A stretch of 46,232 nucleotides of DNA from Bacteroidota bacterium (GCA_026391695.1 JAPLDP010000016.1:1-46232); one strand, 5' to 3'. Shown: positions 18,492 through 27,016, counted from the first letter of the stretch. Made by a program: numbers and translations. Notes: generated from the letters alone by a model not told the origin.

Positions 18492-19706
18492 ATGTGGGAA
18501 CTCATCCGAGCAAACAGAAGGAAATCCCTGGTGTTGTTTTTCATCATGGGTATGTTCCTTGTCTTACTTGGATACCTCATTGGCCAGGCTTTCAAGCCTC
18601 AGGGCGGAGGCATCACCGGAGTGGTTATAGCCATTTTTGTATGGTTTATACTGAACATGATCAGCATGTTTTCGGGAAGCAAGATCATGCTGACGGTCAG
18701 CAATGCCAAGGAAATAACGCCAGATGTCCATCCCCGGCTCTATAATATTGTCGAAGAAATGAGGATGGCAGCAAATCTGCCAAAGACACCCAAGGTATAT
18801 ATTATAAACACCGAGGCACCAAATGCTTTTGCCACAGGAAGAACACCCGACGATGCGGCCATAGCTGTCACTGCCGGGTTGCTTGCCAAACTGAACAGGG
18901 ATGAGCTGCAGGGCGTGGTGGCGCATGAGACGTCGCACATCCTGAACCGCGACATCCGTTTCATGACCTATGCCGGCATCATGCTGGGTACTATTGTTTT
19001 AATATCCGAATTATACCTGCGTACACTGTTCTTTTCCTCATCTGCCAGATACCGCTCCGATTCCAAAGGTGGCGGGCAGGGACAGCTCATCATGATGGTC
19101 CTGGCTATCGTCATGGCTATCCTCGCTCCCATTGCTGCGCAGCTTTTATATTTCGCCATCTCCCGTAAAAGGGAATACCTTGCCGATGCATCAGCAGTCA
19201 GGCTCACACGTTATCCCGAAGGACTGGCAGCTGCACTTGAAAAGATATCAGGGTCAACGCAGGATATCGAGACAGCCAACAAGGTGACTGCACCCATGTA
19301 TATTGTCAATCCCCTGAAAAAGAAAGGGATGAAAATAGCTGACCTGACCAGCACCCATCCGCCCATCTCCGAACGGATAAGGATTTTGAGGAGCATGGCT
19401 GGCGGTGCCAATTTCACCAGCTACCAGCAGGCCTGGTCGACGGTGACAGGTAGCCCGTCGCATATCATACCCCGGTCAGGACTTGCCGACAACGAAAGTC
19501 TGGGATTCCGCCCACCAGCATCAGGTGAAGATATTGAAGCTGACATGAAACAATCCCGCCGCGACTTGGGTAACCTGATGATGGCTGTGAATCAGTATAC
19601 CTTTATCGATTGCCCCTGTGGCGTAAAACTTAAAGTACCACCTGATTATAAAAGTCTGCAGGTTGAATGTCCAAGATGCGGCAGAATTCACAAGGTCAGC
19701 GATTGA
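18492..19706 (+). CDS. M48 family (HtpX-like) membrane metalloprotease with C-terminal zinc ribbon
   Basis: This 404-residue integral membrane zinc peptidase has TM segments at about 15-35 and 43-62, the active-site HETSH motif at H145-H149 (VVAHETSHIL), further TMs at about 155-177 and 196-222, and the downstream glutamate ligand in the SRKREYLADASAVRLT region. The family degrades misfolded membrane proteins. After about 315 it carries a linker and a C-terminal zinc-ribbon-like segment (CPCG ... CPRCG), which canonical HtpX lacks. It follows lemA closely, forming the familiar LemA-M48 pair. A 7-bp AT-rich inverted repeat surrounds the stop. Confidence 0.9.
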   Translation: MWELIRANRRKSLVLFFIMGMFLVLLGYLIGQAFKPQGGGITGVVIAIFVWFILNMISMFSGSKIMLTVSNAKEITPDVHPRLYNIVEEMRMAANLPKTPKVYIINTEAPNAFATGRTPDDAAIAVTAGLLAKLNRDELQGVVAHETSHILNRDIRFMTYAGIMLGTIVLISELYLRTLFFSSSARYRSDSKGGGQGQLIMMVLAIVMAILAPIAAQLLYFAISRKREYLADASAVRLTRYPEGLAAALEKISGSTQDIETANKVTAPMYIVNPLKKKGMKIADLTSTHPPISERIRILRSMAGGANFTSYQQAWSTVTGSPSHIIPRSGLADNESLGFRPPASGEDIEADMKQSRRDLGNLMMAVNQYTFIDCPCGVKLKVPPDYKSLQVECPRCGRIHKVSD

Positions 19707-19749
19707 TTTTAATCAATAATACACGCCTGTGTCACTTGAATTGAACTTT

Positions 19750-20052
19750 TTATATGCGATCACCATGTAAGTGCTGCAACTCAACACGCAACTTTTTATT
19801 TTCTTCTTCTCGCATTGCCAGGTCCTTTTTGAGATTAGCATTCTCGTTCGAATAATTTCTGACCTTTTCCCCGGTTTCTTTTACTTTTACCGTCAATTCA
19901 TCTGCCTCCGCTTTTATCTTATCTAATGCTTCTTTCAACTTTTCCTTTTCCTTCTGCATTTCCCGAATCTGCTCCTTTAAAGTGATTATTTCCGACAAAT
20001 TGGCAACAACCTTTTGATGTAACTGCTTAAAAAAATTTTCTCCCGGAATCAT
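19750..20052 (-). CDS. Short coiled-coil protein (hypothetical)
   Basis: The 100-residue product is almost entirely predicted coiled coil (residues ~15-92; heptad-rich Lys/Glu/Leu with EKEKLKEAL and ENKKLRVEL). Size and composition recall ZapB-like cell-division coiled coils of Bacteroidota, but no diagnostic motif was seen and I do not assign it. It lies 50 bp downstream of the LysM protein gene on the same strand and converges on the M48 peptidase gene. Initiation at 20052 gives MIPGENFF; no alternative start is evident. Confidence 0.65.
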   Translation of the reverse strand: MIPGENFFKQLHQKVVANLSEIITLKEQIREMQKEKEKLKEALDKIKAEADELTVKVKETGEKVRNYSNENANLKKDLAMREEENKKLRVELQHLHGDRI

Positions 20053-20102
20053 AGCGGTATATAATTAATTATTTTTTGTCTTAACAAAATAGTAACAAGA
20101 TG

Positions 20103-20657
20103 CTATTTATATATTTTCAGCTTTTGCCCTTCCAGAATCATGTCAGGGTCCTTAATTTCATTATCTTTGGCAAGACGCAGATATAATTTCCCATCACCAT
20201 ATGCCTCCTGGGCTATAAGATAAAGCGTTTCACCGCGCTTGACCGTGTATTCCGTGTATTCACCCTTACCACTGATAATATTTCCTTTCGAACTCTTTAC
20301 TTCAGCCAGTTCATTGGTTATAACACGCAGAAGTGAATCCGTTTTGAGTTTCTCACTTTCAAGATTTGAGACGGTCAATTGAAGTTGTTTATTGGCAGCC
20401 ATCTGTTCCTGTAATTGCTTCTTCACCTCTTCCATTTCCCTGGTTGCTTGTGAAGGATGGACTTTTAAGGGGATAAATATCCATGCCAGGATAAAAAAAA
20501 GTAGTAATAGCGAAGCTGCTATCAATGACCAGGAAACGGTTTTCAAAGTTTTTGACAAACGTTTGATGTATCCAAAACCCTCAAGATCGGAAGAGCAATG
20601 AGGACAAATTTTTAAATCAGGCGCCAGGCCCGAAGTTTTACATACCGGACATTCCAT
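20103..20657 (-). CDS. Zinc-ribbon, membrane-anchored LysM protein
   Basis: The 184-residue protein has an N-terminal zinc ribbon (CPVCKTSG ... CPHCSS, residues 3-19), one TM helix (about 40-62), a coiled-coil segment (about 70-120) and a C-terminal LysM domain (about 132-184, YTVKRGETLYLIAQEAYG). LysM domains bind peptidoglycan, so the topology would be ribbon in the cytoplasm and LysM in the periplasm. It may couple a cytoplasmic partner to the cell wall; that is inference. A TACCTTTA box lies on the minus strand at 20684-20691, just upstream. Confidence 0.82.
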   Translation of the reverse strand: MECPVCKTSGLAPDLKICPHCSSDLEGFGYIKRLSKTLKTVSWSLIAASLLLLFFILAWIFIPLKVHPSQATREMEEVKKQLQEQMAANKQLQLTVSNLESEKLKTDSLLRVITNELAEVKSSKGNIISGKGEYTEYTVKRGETLYLIAQEAYGDGKLYLRLAKDNEIKDPDMILEGQKLKIYK

Positions 20658-20858
20658 ATATTAAAAATTTAAAATTCCCAATATAAAGGTAGTAAATATT
20701 TTACTGATTCCTATATTTAATTTAAAATTATTCCCTTTAGTGCTCTTTTTGTGTGTAGTATGACTTGTGCTAAGTTCACCCAGTAAGTGTGACCGGTATT
20801 ATATTATAACCGTAAAAGGATTCTGTTAACGACTCCGTATACACATCCTTTTTTTACT

Positions 20859-20866
20859 TATATTTG
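20859..20866 (+). promoter_or_regulatory. Putative -7 box (TATATTTG) for the response regulator
   Basis: TATATTTG fits TAnnTTTG and ends 30 bp before the chosen ATG at 20897. A longer frame open from 20864 would overlap this box, which supports the shorter start. Confidence 0.5.
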
Positions 20867-20896
20867 TTACGTTGCAAATCACATCTGATTATATTT

Positions 20897-22069
20897 ATGC
20901 CCCGTATTTTAGTCATCGACGACGAACGTAGCATCCGCAGCACCCTGCGTGAGATTCTTGAATACGAGAAATTCGATGTTGATGATGCCGCAGATGGCAT
21001 CCAGGGGCTGGAAATGATAAAAAACAGCACCTACGACGTCATCCTATGTGATATCAAGATGCCGCAGATGGATGGCATTGAGGTACTCGAAAAAACCATT
21101 CAGGTCAGCGACACGCCTGTTGTCATGATCTCAGGTCATGGCACTATTGACACGGCTGTGGAAGCCATAAAAAAAGGAGCCTTCGACTTTATCTCCAAAC
21201 CCCTTGACCTTAACCGCCTGCTCATCACTATCCGCAATGCCATGGACAGGTCATTGCTGATCACCGAAACCAAAGCCCTTAAAAAAAAGGTCGGCGGATT
21301 CAATGATATGATTGGCGAGGCACCGCCTATTCAGCATATTAAAGACATGATTGACCGTGTGGCTCCTACTGATGCCCGTGTGCTCATCACCGGCTCAAAC
21401 GGCACCGGAAAAGAACTTGTGGCACGGTGGCTGCATGAAAAAAGTAAACGCGTCAACGGTCCTTTTATTGAAGTCAACTGTGCTGCCATACCCTCTGAAC
21501 TGATCGAAAGCAAACTCTTCGGCCATGAGAAAGGGTCGTTCACATCAGCTATAAAACAACGAAAGGGCGACTTTGAACAAGCCAATGGCGGCACCCTGTT
21601 CCTCGATGAGATCGGCGATATGAGCCTGTCGGCACAGGCCAAGGTTCTCAGAGCCCTGCAGGAAAACACCATCATGCGCGTCGGCGGCGAAAAACCTATA
21701 CCCGTCGACGTCAGGATCATCGCCGCCACGAATAAAGAGCTCAAGGAGGAAATAAGTAAAAATGCCTTCCGTGAAGATCTTTATCACCGCATCAGCGTGA
21801 TCATCATCCACGTTCCGCCACTGAAAGAACGAAAAGATGATATCCCCCTGCTGGCCGAACATTTCCTTCAAGACATCTGTGACAGTGAGGGTAAACCTTT
21901 GATGAACTTCACTGATGATGCTCTTGTGGAACTAAAAAAATATGAGTGGACAGGTAATGTGCGTGAACTCAGGAATGTTGTTGAACGCCTGGCCATCCTG
22001 TGCGACAATATCATCACTGCCGGTGATGTGGAGCTTTATGCCCAGCCGTTGCAGCAAAGGGGAATTTAA
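20897..22069 (+). CDS. Sigma-54-type response regulator without DNA-binding domain
   Basis: NtrC-class regulator of 390 residues. Receiver domain 1-118 with D8/D9, phospho-acceptor D52 and K101; AAA+ domain about 135-380 with Walker A GSNGTGKE (166-173), Walker B LFLDEIGD (234-241) and arginine-containing FREDLYHRIS. The sigma-54-contacting GAFTGA loop reads GSFTSA (213-218). The protein stops after VELYAQPLQQRGI, so the Fis-type HTH is absent. I believe this short form with GSFTSA is common in Bacteroidota, so it is probably not truncated. The start MPRILVIDDE is the natural receiver N-terminus. No sensor kinase is adjacent. Confidence 0.9.
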   Translation: MPRILVIDDERSIRSTLREILEYEKFDVDDAADGIQGLEMIKNSTYDVILCDIKMPQMDGIEVLEKTIQVSDTPVVMISGHGTIDTAVEAIKKGAFDFISKPLDLNRLLITIRNAMDRSLLITETKALKKKVGGFNDMIGEAPPIQHIKDMIDRVAPTDARVLITGSNGTGKELVARWLHEKSKRVNGPFIEVNCAAIPSELIESKLFGHEKGSFTSAIKQRKGDFEQANGGTLFLDEIGDMSLSAQAKVLRALQENTIMRVGGEKPIPVDVRIIAATNKELKEEISKNAFREDLYHRISVIIIHVPPLKERKDDIPLLAEHFLQDICDSEGKPLMNFTDDALVELKKYEWTGNVRELRNVVERLAILCDNIITAGDVELYAQPLQQRGI

Positions 22070-22076
22070 CAAAAAC

Positions 22077-22130
22077 ACCTCTCCCCCGTCCCCCTCTCCT
22101 AAAGGAGAGGGAGTGAAGGGGGTGAGGCCA
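22077..22130. repeat. CCCTCTCCT/AGGAGAGGG palindromic element, copy 1
   Basis: Hairpin of the type CCCCCTCTCCT-AA-AGGAGAGGG flanked by C-rich and GGGGGTGAGG arms. Similar elements occur at 25252-25292 and 33200-33251. It directly follows the response regulator stop and could serve as a terminator. Confidence 0.8.
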
Positions 22131-22155
22131 TTTAAAATTGATGACTATATAAGCA

Positions 22156-24291
22156 ATGAATTATAATAGAGTACCGCAATATTACGGTTTCCGTACCTTC
22201 CTTCTGGCAGCGCTTATCTATTATCTGCTGGTGATGCCATTTATCAGTATACTTTTCCTGAAATATGCTCCGCAGCTTATTGAAAGAGGCCAGCAATTAA
22301 ATCAGACAAGCACCGCCGGTATGTTACCCGCACAACGGGCGATACCCCTTCCCGACTCACTTATCCACCTGGGTACTGACTCATCATCCCTTATGTTAAA
22401 TCTTTTTCCCGGAACCATCGACACTGTAAAAAGGCTGCCGGCAGATACCGTAGGACTGGAGCTCTTTTTCAGAACCCCCTCCGGCACAGGACAAGCTGAG
22501 GAAAAAAGCCAGCTGACAAAGACATTCCAGCTGCTTTTCAGGTTACTTGTCATAAGTTTCGTCGCCGGTTTCCTTTTCAACATACCTTACAAAAGATACT
22601 TCCGCCGTAAACGTAAAAATCTCCGGATTTCTAAGAAACTCTTTACGTTCTGTAAAAAATATTTGCTCTATACCCCTTATATCAACAGCGGCATCCTGGC
22701 AATGGCATTTATCATCACCACAGGTTATATGATCTATGTATTATCAAAACCGGGCCTGTTCACCGATGATGCCTTCAGACATATATACCGCCAGTTCTTC
22801 TATGTATCGGTGATCTCCTCCCTTTTAGCCGTATTGTTTGTTTATTTCTGGCAGAAACACCGCGTACATATCAAATACCTCGAACACCTTTACACAGCCG
22901 ATGAGCTTCGCAAACGGATTTTCAGCCAGAAATCCGGAAAAATCCGAAACCGTTTTCTTTTTAGCAGTTCCATGACCACCCTGTTGCCTCTTTTGATCGT
23001 CATCTTATACCTTTTCATCAGCCTCACGCCTGTTTCTGATCTCGGTGATCTCACCCAGGATCAGATCAAAATACTGCTCGGCGACTATACCAAGATTTTC
23101 GGATTACCACAAACAATCGAACCTGGAAGCATATACCGCAGCCTGTTTTATGTGAACGCTATCGACAACATCTCCATGTTCGTAGGCATCAGTGCAGGCA
23201 TTTTCATTTCACTTATTTACATTGTTTTCTTTGTTCGCTGGACAACCCAGGATATCGTCAGTCCGGTCAAAGAACTTCTATATAATATGAAACTCACCGG
23301 CGAAGGCAGCATGAACAATTTCACCATTGTCAGGACTAATGATGAGATAGGCCAGCTTACCGAAGGATATAATGAAATGTCACAAAAAATTAAAGATTAT
23401 ATCAATAATATCTCCCGCATGAATGAGGCTTACTCCCGCTTCGTGCCTAAACAGTTTCTTGATTTCCTGGGCAAGGAGAGTTTTGTTGATATCAAGCTGG
23501 GTGACCAGGTGCAACAGGAGATGACTGTGCTGTTTACAGATATACGTTCCTTTACAGCTATCTCTGAAGAGATGACGCCGAAGGAAAACTTCGACTTCCT
23601 GAACCACTATCTCGGCTATATGGAACCCGTGATCAGGAACAATAGCGGCTTCATCGATAAATTCATAGGCGATTCCATCATGGCCCTGTTCCCTGATAAT
23701 CCCGGCGACGCCATCAATGCGGCCATTGAGATGCGGATAAAGCTCACGCAGTTCAACCAGGTAATGGGACAATTTGGCAAACCTGAAATCGACAGCGGCA
23801 TCGGCATTCACATTGGCCTTCTCATGCTTGGCGTCGTGGGTGGTGAAGGACGAATGGACGGCACGGTCATCTCCGATGCCGTCAACCTGGCATCACGGCT
23901 CGAAGGCCTCACAAGGATGTACGGCTGTTCTATCATCATCAGCGAGGATACGCTTATCAAGCTCGATGACCCGAGTGCCTATAATTACAGGTTCCTCGAC
24001 ATCGTAAAAGTAAAAGGCAAAAAAGAAGCTGTGTATATCTTCGAGATCATCGATGGTGAGCCTGAGGACATCAAACGGTTGAAGATCATGACCAAAAACC
24101 AGTTTGCCAAAGGCATCAGCCTCTATAAGAATAAACAGTTCCGCCAGGCACTTGTAGAATTCATTGAAGTGAAAGAAGCCAATATTCATGACAAAGCCGC
24201 AGCCCTTTACATCAATAGGTGTGAGAAAATTATCCACTCCGGACTGCCGGATGACTGGGATGGAGTTTTAATACTGGATACAAAGTATTAA
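22156..24291 (+). CDS. Membrane-bound class III adenylate/guanylate cyclase with HAMP domain
   Basis: The 711-residue protein has several TM segments (about 15-35, 130-148, 183-203, 215-235, 270-290, 338-360), a HAMP-like linker (about 362-420) and a class III nucleotide cyclase domain (about 450-635). Metal ligands are D462 (LFTDIRSF) and D506 (KFIGDSIMA); K502 and the TVISDAVNLASR segment are more like adenylate than guanylate cyclases, so cAMP is the likelier product. A C-terminal ~70-residue TPR-like tail follows. It probably converts an envelope signal into a cyclic nucleotide. The first TM begins soon after the ATG at 22156, supporting that start. Confidence 0.87.
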   Translation: MNYNRVPQYYGFRTFLLAALIYYLLVMPFISILFLKYAPQLIERGQQLNQTSTAGMLPAQRAIPLPDSLIHLGTDSSSLMLNLFPGTIDTVKRLPADTVGLELFFRTPSGTGQAEEKSQLTKTFQLLFRLLVISFVAGFLFNIPYKRYFRRKRKNLRISKKLFTFCKKYLLYTPYINSGILAMAFIITTGYMIYVLSKPGLFTDDAFRHIYRQFFYVSVISSLLAVLFVYFWQKHRVHIKYLEHLYTADELRKRIFSQKSGKIRNRFLFSSSMTTLLPLLIVILYLFISLTPVSDLGDLTQDQIKILLGDYTKIFGLPQTIEPGSIYRSLFYVNAIDNISMFVGISAGIFISLIYIVFFVRWTTQDIVSPVKELLYNMKLTGEGSMNNFTIVRTNDEIGQLTEGYNEMSQKIKDYINNISRMNEAYSRFVPKQFLDFLGKESFVDIKLGDQVQQEMTVLFTDIRSFTAISEEMTPKENFDFLNHYLGYMEPVIRNNSGFIDKFIGDSIMALFPDNPGDAINAAIEMRIKLTQFNQVMGQFGKPEIDSGIGIHIGLLMLGVVGGEGRMDGTVISDAVNLASRLEGLTRMYGCSIIISEDTLIKLDDPSAYNYRFLDIVKVKGKKEAVYIFEIIDGEPEDIKRLKIMTKNQFAKGISLYKNKQFRQALVEFIEVKEANIHDKAAALYINRCEKIIHSGLPDDWDGVLILDTKY

Positions 24292-24326
24292 ATCAATGAT
24301 CAATGAGCAATGATCAATGATCAGTG
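24292..24326. repeat. Short tandem repeat of ATCAATGA/GCAATGA units
   Basis: Four imperfect copies of an (A)TCAATGA unit follow the cyclase stop. Too short for a gene; likely a remnant of a dispersed intergenic repeat. Confidence 0.6.
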
Positions 24327-24365
24327 AAAAATTCATTTCGTCAATTCACATTTATATTATTTTTC

Positions 24366-24373
24366 TATCTTTG
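24366..24373 (+). promoter_or_regulatory. Putative -7 box (TATCTTTG) for the UspA gene
   Basis: TATCTTTG fits TAnnTTTG and lies about 35 bp before the chosen ATG at 24409. An upstream GTG at 24373 overlaps the box and is thus an unlikely start. Confidence 0.5.
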
Positions 24374-24408
24374 TGTGTGATTATTCCATTACCCTAAATA
24401 TTTCTGTG

Positions 24409-25251
24409 ATGAAAGATAACATGAACAATATCATTCTGGTGCCAACAGATTTCTCTGAAGTCTGCGACAATGCCACCAACCAGGCCGCTGAGGCAGCAAA
24501 ACTGCTAAAGTATAAGATCTGTCTCCTCCACGTCATCAATAAGGATACAAAAGCCTATCTGGATAAGGTGATGCAGAGGGAAAATGCCATCCATGAAAAG
24601 CTCAATGCAAAGGCTGAAGAGATCAGGAAAAAATATAAGATCGAAGTAGACATTCTTGCCAAGGAAGGCAGCATCTTCACGACCATTGGCGAAGTAGCCA
24701 AAGATATCGGGGCAAATTTGCTTTACCTCGGCACGCATGGAAAAGTCGGCATGCAAAAACTCACCGGTAGTTTTGCCCTTAAGGTCGTCACAAGTTCTCC
24801 TGTGCCGGTGATCGTTGTACAAAAAAGGCCTTTTAAAAAAGGCTATAAGAATATTGTTCTCCCCATCACCAGCGAAGCAGGGCCATGGGAAAAAACAAAA
24901 TGGGCGGTTTTCATTTCCCGTCAGTTTGGCGCCACCATTCATATCCTTCAGCTGAGTACGGCCGATGATGGAGTGGTTGAAGCAGCCAAACAAATAGGCC
25001 AGTATTTCAAGAAGAACAAGGTAAAATATTCGTATGTTATTTCCGAAAAGACCGGTGGATTCTCGAAACAGGTCATTGAATATGCCACATCTGTCGATGC
25101 CGATATGATCATGATCATGACCAATCCCGATACGAACTTTTCAAAATTCTTCCTTGGAACCTATGATGAAGAGATGATCTTCAATCCATCGCAGATACCG
25201 GTGATGTGTATTAATCCACGGAAGTTCAATTATCAGATATTGGGGCTGTAG
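24409..25251 (+). CDS. Tandem universal stress protein (UspA family)
   Basis: About 280 residues with two Usp domains. Domain 1 (about 5-140) opens NIILVPTDFSEVC and ends with the nucleotide-binding loop LGTHGKVGMQKLTGS and PVPVIVV. Domain 2 (about 150-275) starts YKNIVLPITSEAG and ends IPVMCINP but lacks a clear G-x2-G ... GS loop, so probably only the first half binds ATP. I chose ATG 24409 (MKDNMNNIILV); 24421 is also possible. Usually a cytoplasmic stress or persistence protein. Monocistronic, just upstream of tmRNA. Confidence 0.88.
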   Translation: MKDNMNNIILVPTDFSEVCDNATNQAAEAAKLLKYKICLLHVINKDTKAYLDKVMQRENAIHEKLNAKAEEIRKKYKIEVDILAKEGSIFTTIGEVAKDIGANLLYLGTHGKVGMQKLTGSFALKVVTSSPVPVIVVQKRPFKKGYKNIVLPITSEAGPWEKTKWAVFISRQFGATIHILQLSTADDGVVEAAKQIGQYFKKNKVKYSYVISEKTGGFSKQVIEYATSVDADMIMIMTNPDTNFSKFFLGTYDEEMIFNPSQIPVMCINPRKFNYQILGL

Positions 25252-25335
25252 CCTCACCCCCCTTCCCCCTCTCCTCCAGGAGAGGGGGAAACCTTTGCGT
25301 CCTCTGCGCCTCCTCTGCGCCCTTTGCGGTTAACA
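25252..25335. repeat. Palindromic element copy 2 plus CTCTGCGCC tandem units
   Basis: 25252-25292 is another CCCTCTCCT/AGGAGAGGG palindrome. It is followed to 25335 by near-tandem CTCTGCGCCTC, CTCTGCGCC and CTTTGCGG units. No ORF spans the region. Confidence 0.75.
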
Positions 25336-25411
25336 AGACGTCAAAACAGAACAAAATAACTTTCTTTTACAAAATAAGCCCTAATCCCACCCACTCTGTC
25401 ACTTTTATTCG

Positions 25412-25419
25412 TATCTTTG
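25412..25419 (+). promoter_or_regulatory. Putative -7 box (TATCTTTG) for ssrA
   Basis: TATCTTTG fits TAnnTTTG and lies 44 bp upstream of the mature tmRNA 5' end, leaving room for a short leader removed by processing. Confidence 0.5.
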
Positions 25420-25463
25420 CTCCTCAAATGGAACACTCTTTGCTCACACCCACACCCATGTAC

Positions 25464-25834
25464 GGGGCTGACCGGATTTGACAGCAAGGAAGTTAAACTG
25501 CAAGCATGCCGGGCATTGAGGATACGACCCGTTATCACTGATTCTCGCGCCAATAACTGGCAACAATTCTAATTTCGCGTTAGCTGCTTAATCAGTAAGA
25601 TTAGGCGCTGACTGCTTCCCGGGAAACCTCTCCCGACGGTGTCCCGACCGAAGCATCGTAAATGCCGGGATAGTATGAGCACCTCCCCGCTGTTCATGCA
25701 AATTTTAAGGGGATACGGATAAAATAGGCTGGTCTTCCGCCGGCTTTATCCCGACAACCAACGGAAGGCTAAGCATGTAGAAACCACTTTGGCTGCTTGT
25801 TTGGACGAGGGTTCGACTCCCTCCAGCTCCACCA
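25464..25834 (+). ncRNA. ssrA: Transfer-messenger RNA (tmRNA)
   Basis: The RNA begins GGGGCTGACCGG and ends GTTCGACTCCCTCCAGCTCCACCA; the ends pair as a tRNA-like acceptor stem (GGGGCTG with CAGCTCC, one G-U) and the T-loop GTTCGA and encoded CCA are present. The tag frame reads from GCG at 25547 to TAA at 25589-25591: A-P-I-T-G-N-N-S-N-F-A-L-A-A, ending in the hydrophobic ALAA recognised by proteases. About 371 nt, normal for one-piece tmRNA. With SmpB it rescues stalled ribosomes. The downstream pseudoknot region contains several C/G-rich stems. Confidence 0.96.
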
Positions 25835-25835
25835 T

Positions 25836-25910
25836 GATTGAGCGATGTAACGATTTTCGATTTTTTCTTAACCACATCGTTCAATCGGCCATCGTGTAAT
25901 CGCTACATCG
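25836..25910. repeat. 43-bp dispersed repeat / palindrome, copy 1, next to ssrA
   Basis: Bases 25849-25891 are identical to 26781-26823. The element contains inverted arms (GCGATGTAACGATT against AATCGCTACATCGC, one mismatch). It begins two bases after the tmRNA CCA end and may double as its terminator. The remaining sequence to 26013 holds no visible gene. Confidence 0.85.
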
Positions 25911-26013
25911 CATTACCACGGCCTTAAGACTGTGGCAATTGATAACCAGCTAGTTACCAGACTTTAGTCCAAAATGCTTACTTTTCGGAGTGGGCTCATA
26001 CCTTAATATTTAT

Positions 26014-26021
26014 TACTTTTG
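26014..26021 (+). promoter_or_regulatory. Putative -7 box (TACTTTTG) for the nucleotidyltransferase gene
   Basis: TACTTTTG fits TAnnTTTG and lies about 41 bp upstream of the ATG at 26063. Confidence 0.45.
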
Positions 26022-26062
26022 TATAACAGAATCATCTGTTGGCATCATAAAACCGGGCAAAC

Positions 26063-26362
26063 ATGTTCACTAAAACGGAAATAATAACATTTCTTGAGGA
26101 TCATATGGATTATCTGCGTAACCACCTCAATGTGAAACATATCGGTATCTTTGGTTCCTTTGCCAGGGATGAACAATCTGATATTAGCGATATAGATATT
26201 CTTGTTCAATTTCAGGAAAATACTCCGAATTTGTTTGAAAAGCGTCTGGAGCTCAAAGAATTTCTTCAATTGAATTTTGGAAGGAATGTGGATATATGTC
26301 ACAAAGATGCTATTAAACCGGTTTTCAGGGACATGATACTTAAGGAGGCGATTTATGTATAA
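26063..26362 (+). CDS. MntA-like minimal nucleotidyltransferase (antitoxin-type)
   Basis: The 99-residue protein is a minimal Pol-beta-type nucleotidyltransferase domain: GSFARDEQSD at about 31-40 (GSxxR motif) followed by the catalytic Asp pair in DIDILV (about 44-49) and a third acidic position in RNVDIC (about 74-79). Such proteins form toxin-antitoxin pairs with HepT RNases, which they inactivate by AMPylation. Here the gene is followed by only a short HepT-like stub that overlaps its last codons. A strong AAGGAGG site lies at 26342-26348, inside the end of this gene, and would serve the overlapping partner. Confidence 0.85.
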   Translation: MFTKTEIITFLEDHMDYLRNHLNVKHIGIFGSFARDEQSDISDIDILVQFQENTPNLFEKRLELKEFLQLNFGRNVDICHKDAIKPVFRDMILKEAIYV

Positions 26363-26447
26363 AAAGGATGAAGCTATTTTGCTCAACATGTTAGTCGCCT
26401 TTTCGGATACCTCAATCCTTTTCCTTACTCTTATAAAATGATGTAAA
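26355..26447 (+). pseudogene. Truncated HepT (DUF86) toxin remnant
   Basis: The ATG at 26355 overlaps the end of the nucleotidyltransferase gene and has a good AAGGAGG site 6 bp upstream. It encodes MYKKDEAILLNMLVA, resembling the N-terminus of HepT proteins, then runs into unrelated residues and stops after 30 codons, against the usual ~110-140. This suggests that the toxin partner was lost by deletion. The match is short, so confidence is moderate. Confidence 0.5.
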
Positions 26448-26766
26448 AAATTTCCCTTTTAAAAGGAAAAAAATATCATTTTTGTCCCTATGGAAAGGAA
26501 AAAATTAATAAAAAATATCATTCGCAATTTTCAGAGGAGTTTACTGATATCTGCTTGAAGCCGGATCTGTCAGTGAAACTGGAATGATGTTGGTTAAGTA
26601 GGCCTCAGATTATTGGTTGAAAATCAACGAAAGCCCGAGATAGCAAGCGTTATGAACGTGTGCTGTATTAAAACGCGTTAGCAATGCGAAACAATCACTG
26701 GCTGCTCGTCGTAAACGAGCGGTAATGAGGCACGCGTTCGAAAACGCGCGCCAGCCCAAGATATAA
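26448..26766. other. Gene-poor spacer
   Basis: No supported gene. The first part is A-rich and has CCCTTTTAAAAGG-like and AAATATCATT direct repeats; the second part (about 26590-26760) has small palindromes such as GCTCGTCGTAAACGAGC. It may be debris of the lost HepT gene or of a mobile element. Confidence 0.5.
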
Positions 26767-26885
26767 AGATTGAACGATTGAACGATTTTCGATTTTTTCT
26801 TAACCACATCGTTCAATCGGCCAACCTGTCCCGAAGAGCAAGCGCAGCGAGCGAAATCGGGATCGCGTAATCGTTACATCGTTAG
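26767..26885. repeat. 43-bp dispersed repeat / palindrome, copy 2
   Basis: 26781-26823 is identical to 25849-25891, and the outer arms are related (CGATTGAACGAT, ATCGTTCAATCG and AATCGTTACATCG). Copy 2 carries extra sequence in the loop (CCGAAGAGCAAGCGCAGCGA). The two copies flank the nucleotidyltransferase and HepT remnant. Confidence 0.85.
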
Positions 26886-27016
26886 ATAGATTTCCCAAAT
26901 TTAATTGAAAACTCATTTTACCGCCGCTTCTATTTTTGGGGAAGCTTACAGCAATCCACAAACAGACCATATTTTATATATCATGTTTTATGATGCATAT
27001 TTTATGAAAAATTTCG

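Noticed and set aside
19702-19717. 7-bp inverted repeat (ATTGATT/AATCAAT) at the M48 stop
   Set aside because: All A/T pairs bar one and no poly-T tail, so too weak to call as a terminator.
26590-26760. Possible tRNA-like or small RNA sequence
   Set aside because: Some small palindromes are present, but no acceptor stem with a T-loop or other known fold could be assembled.
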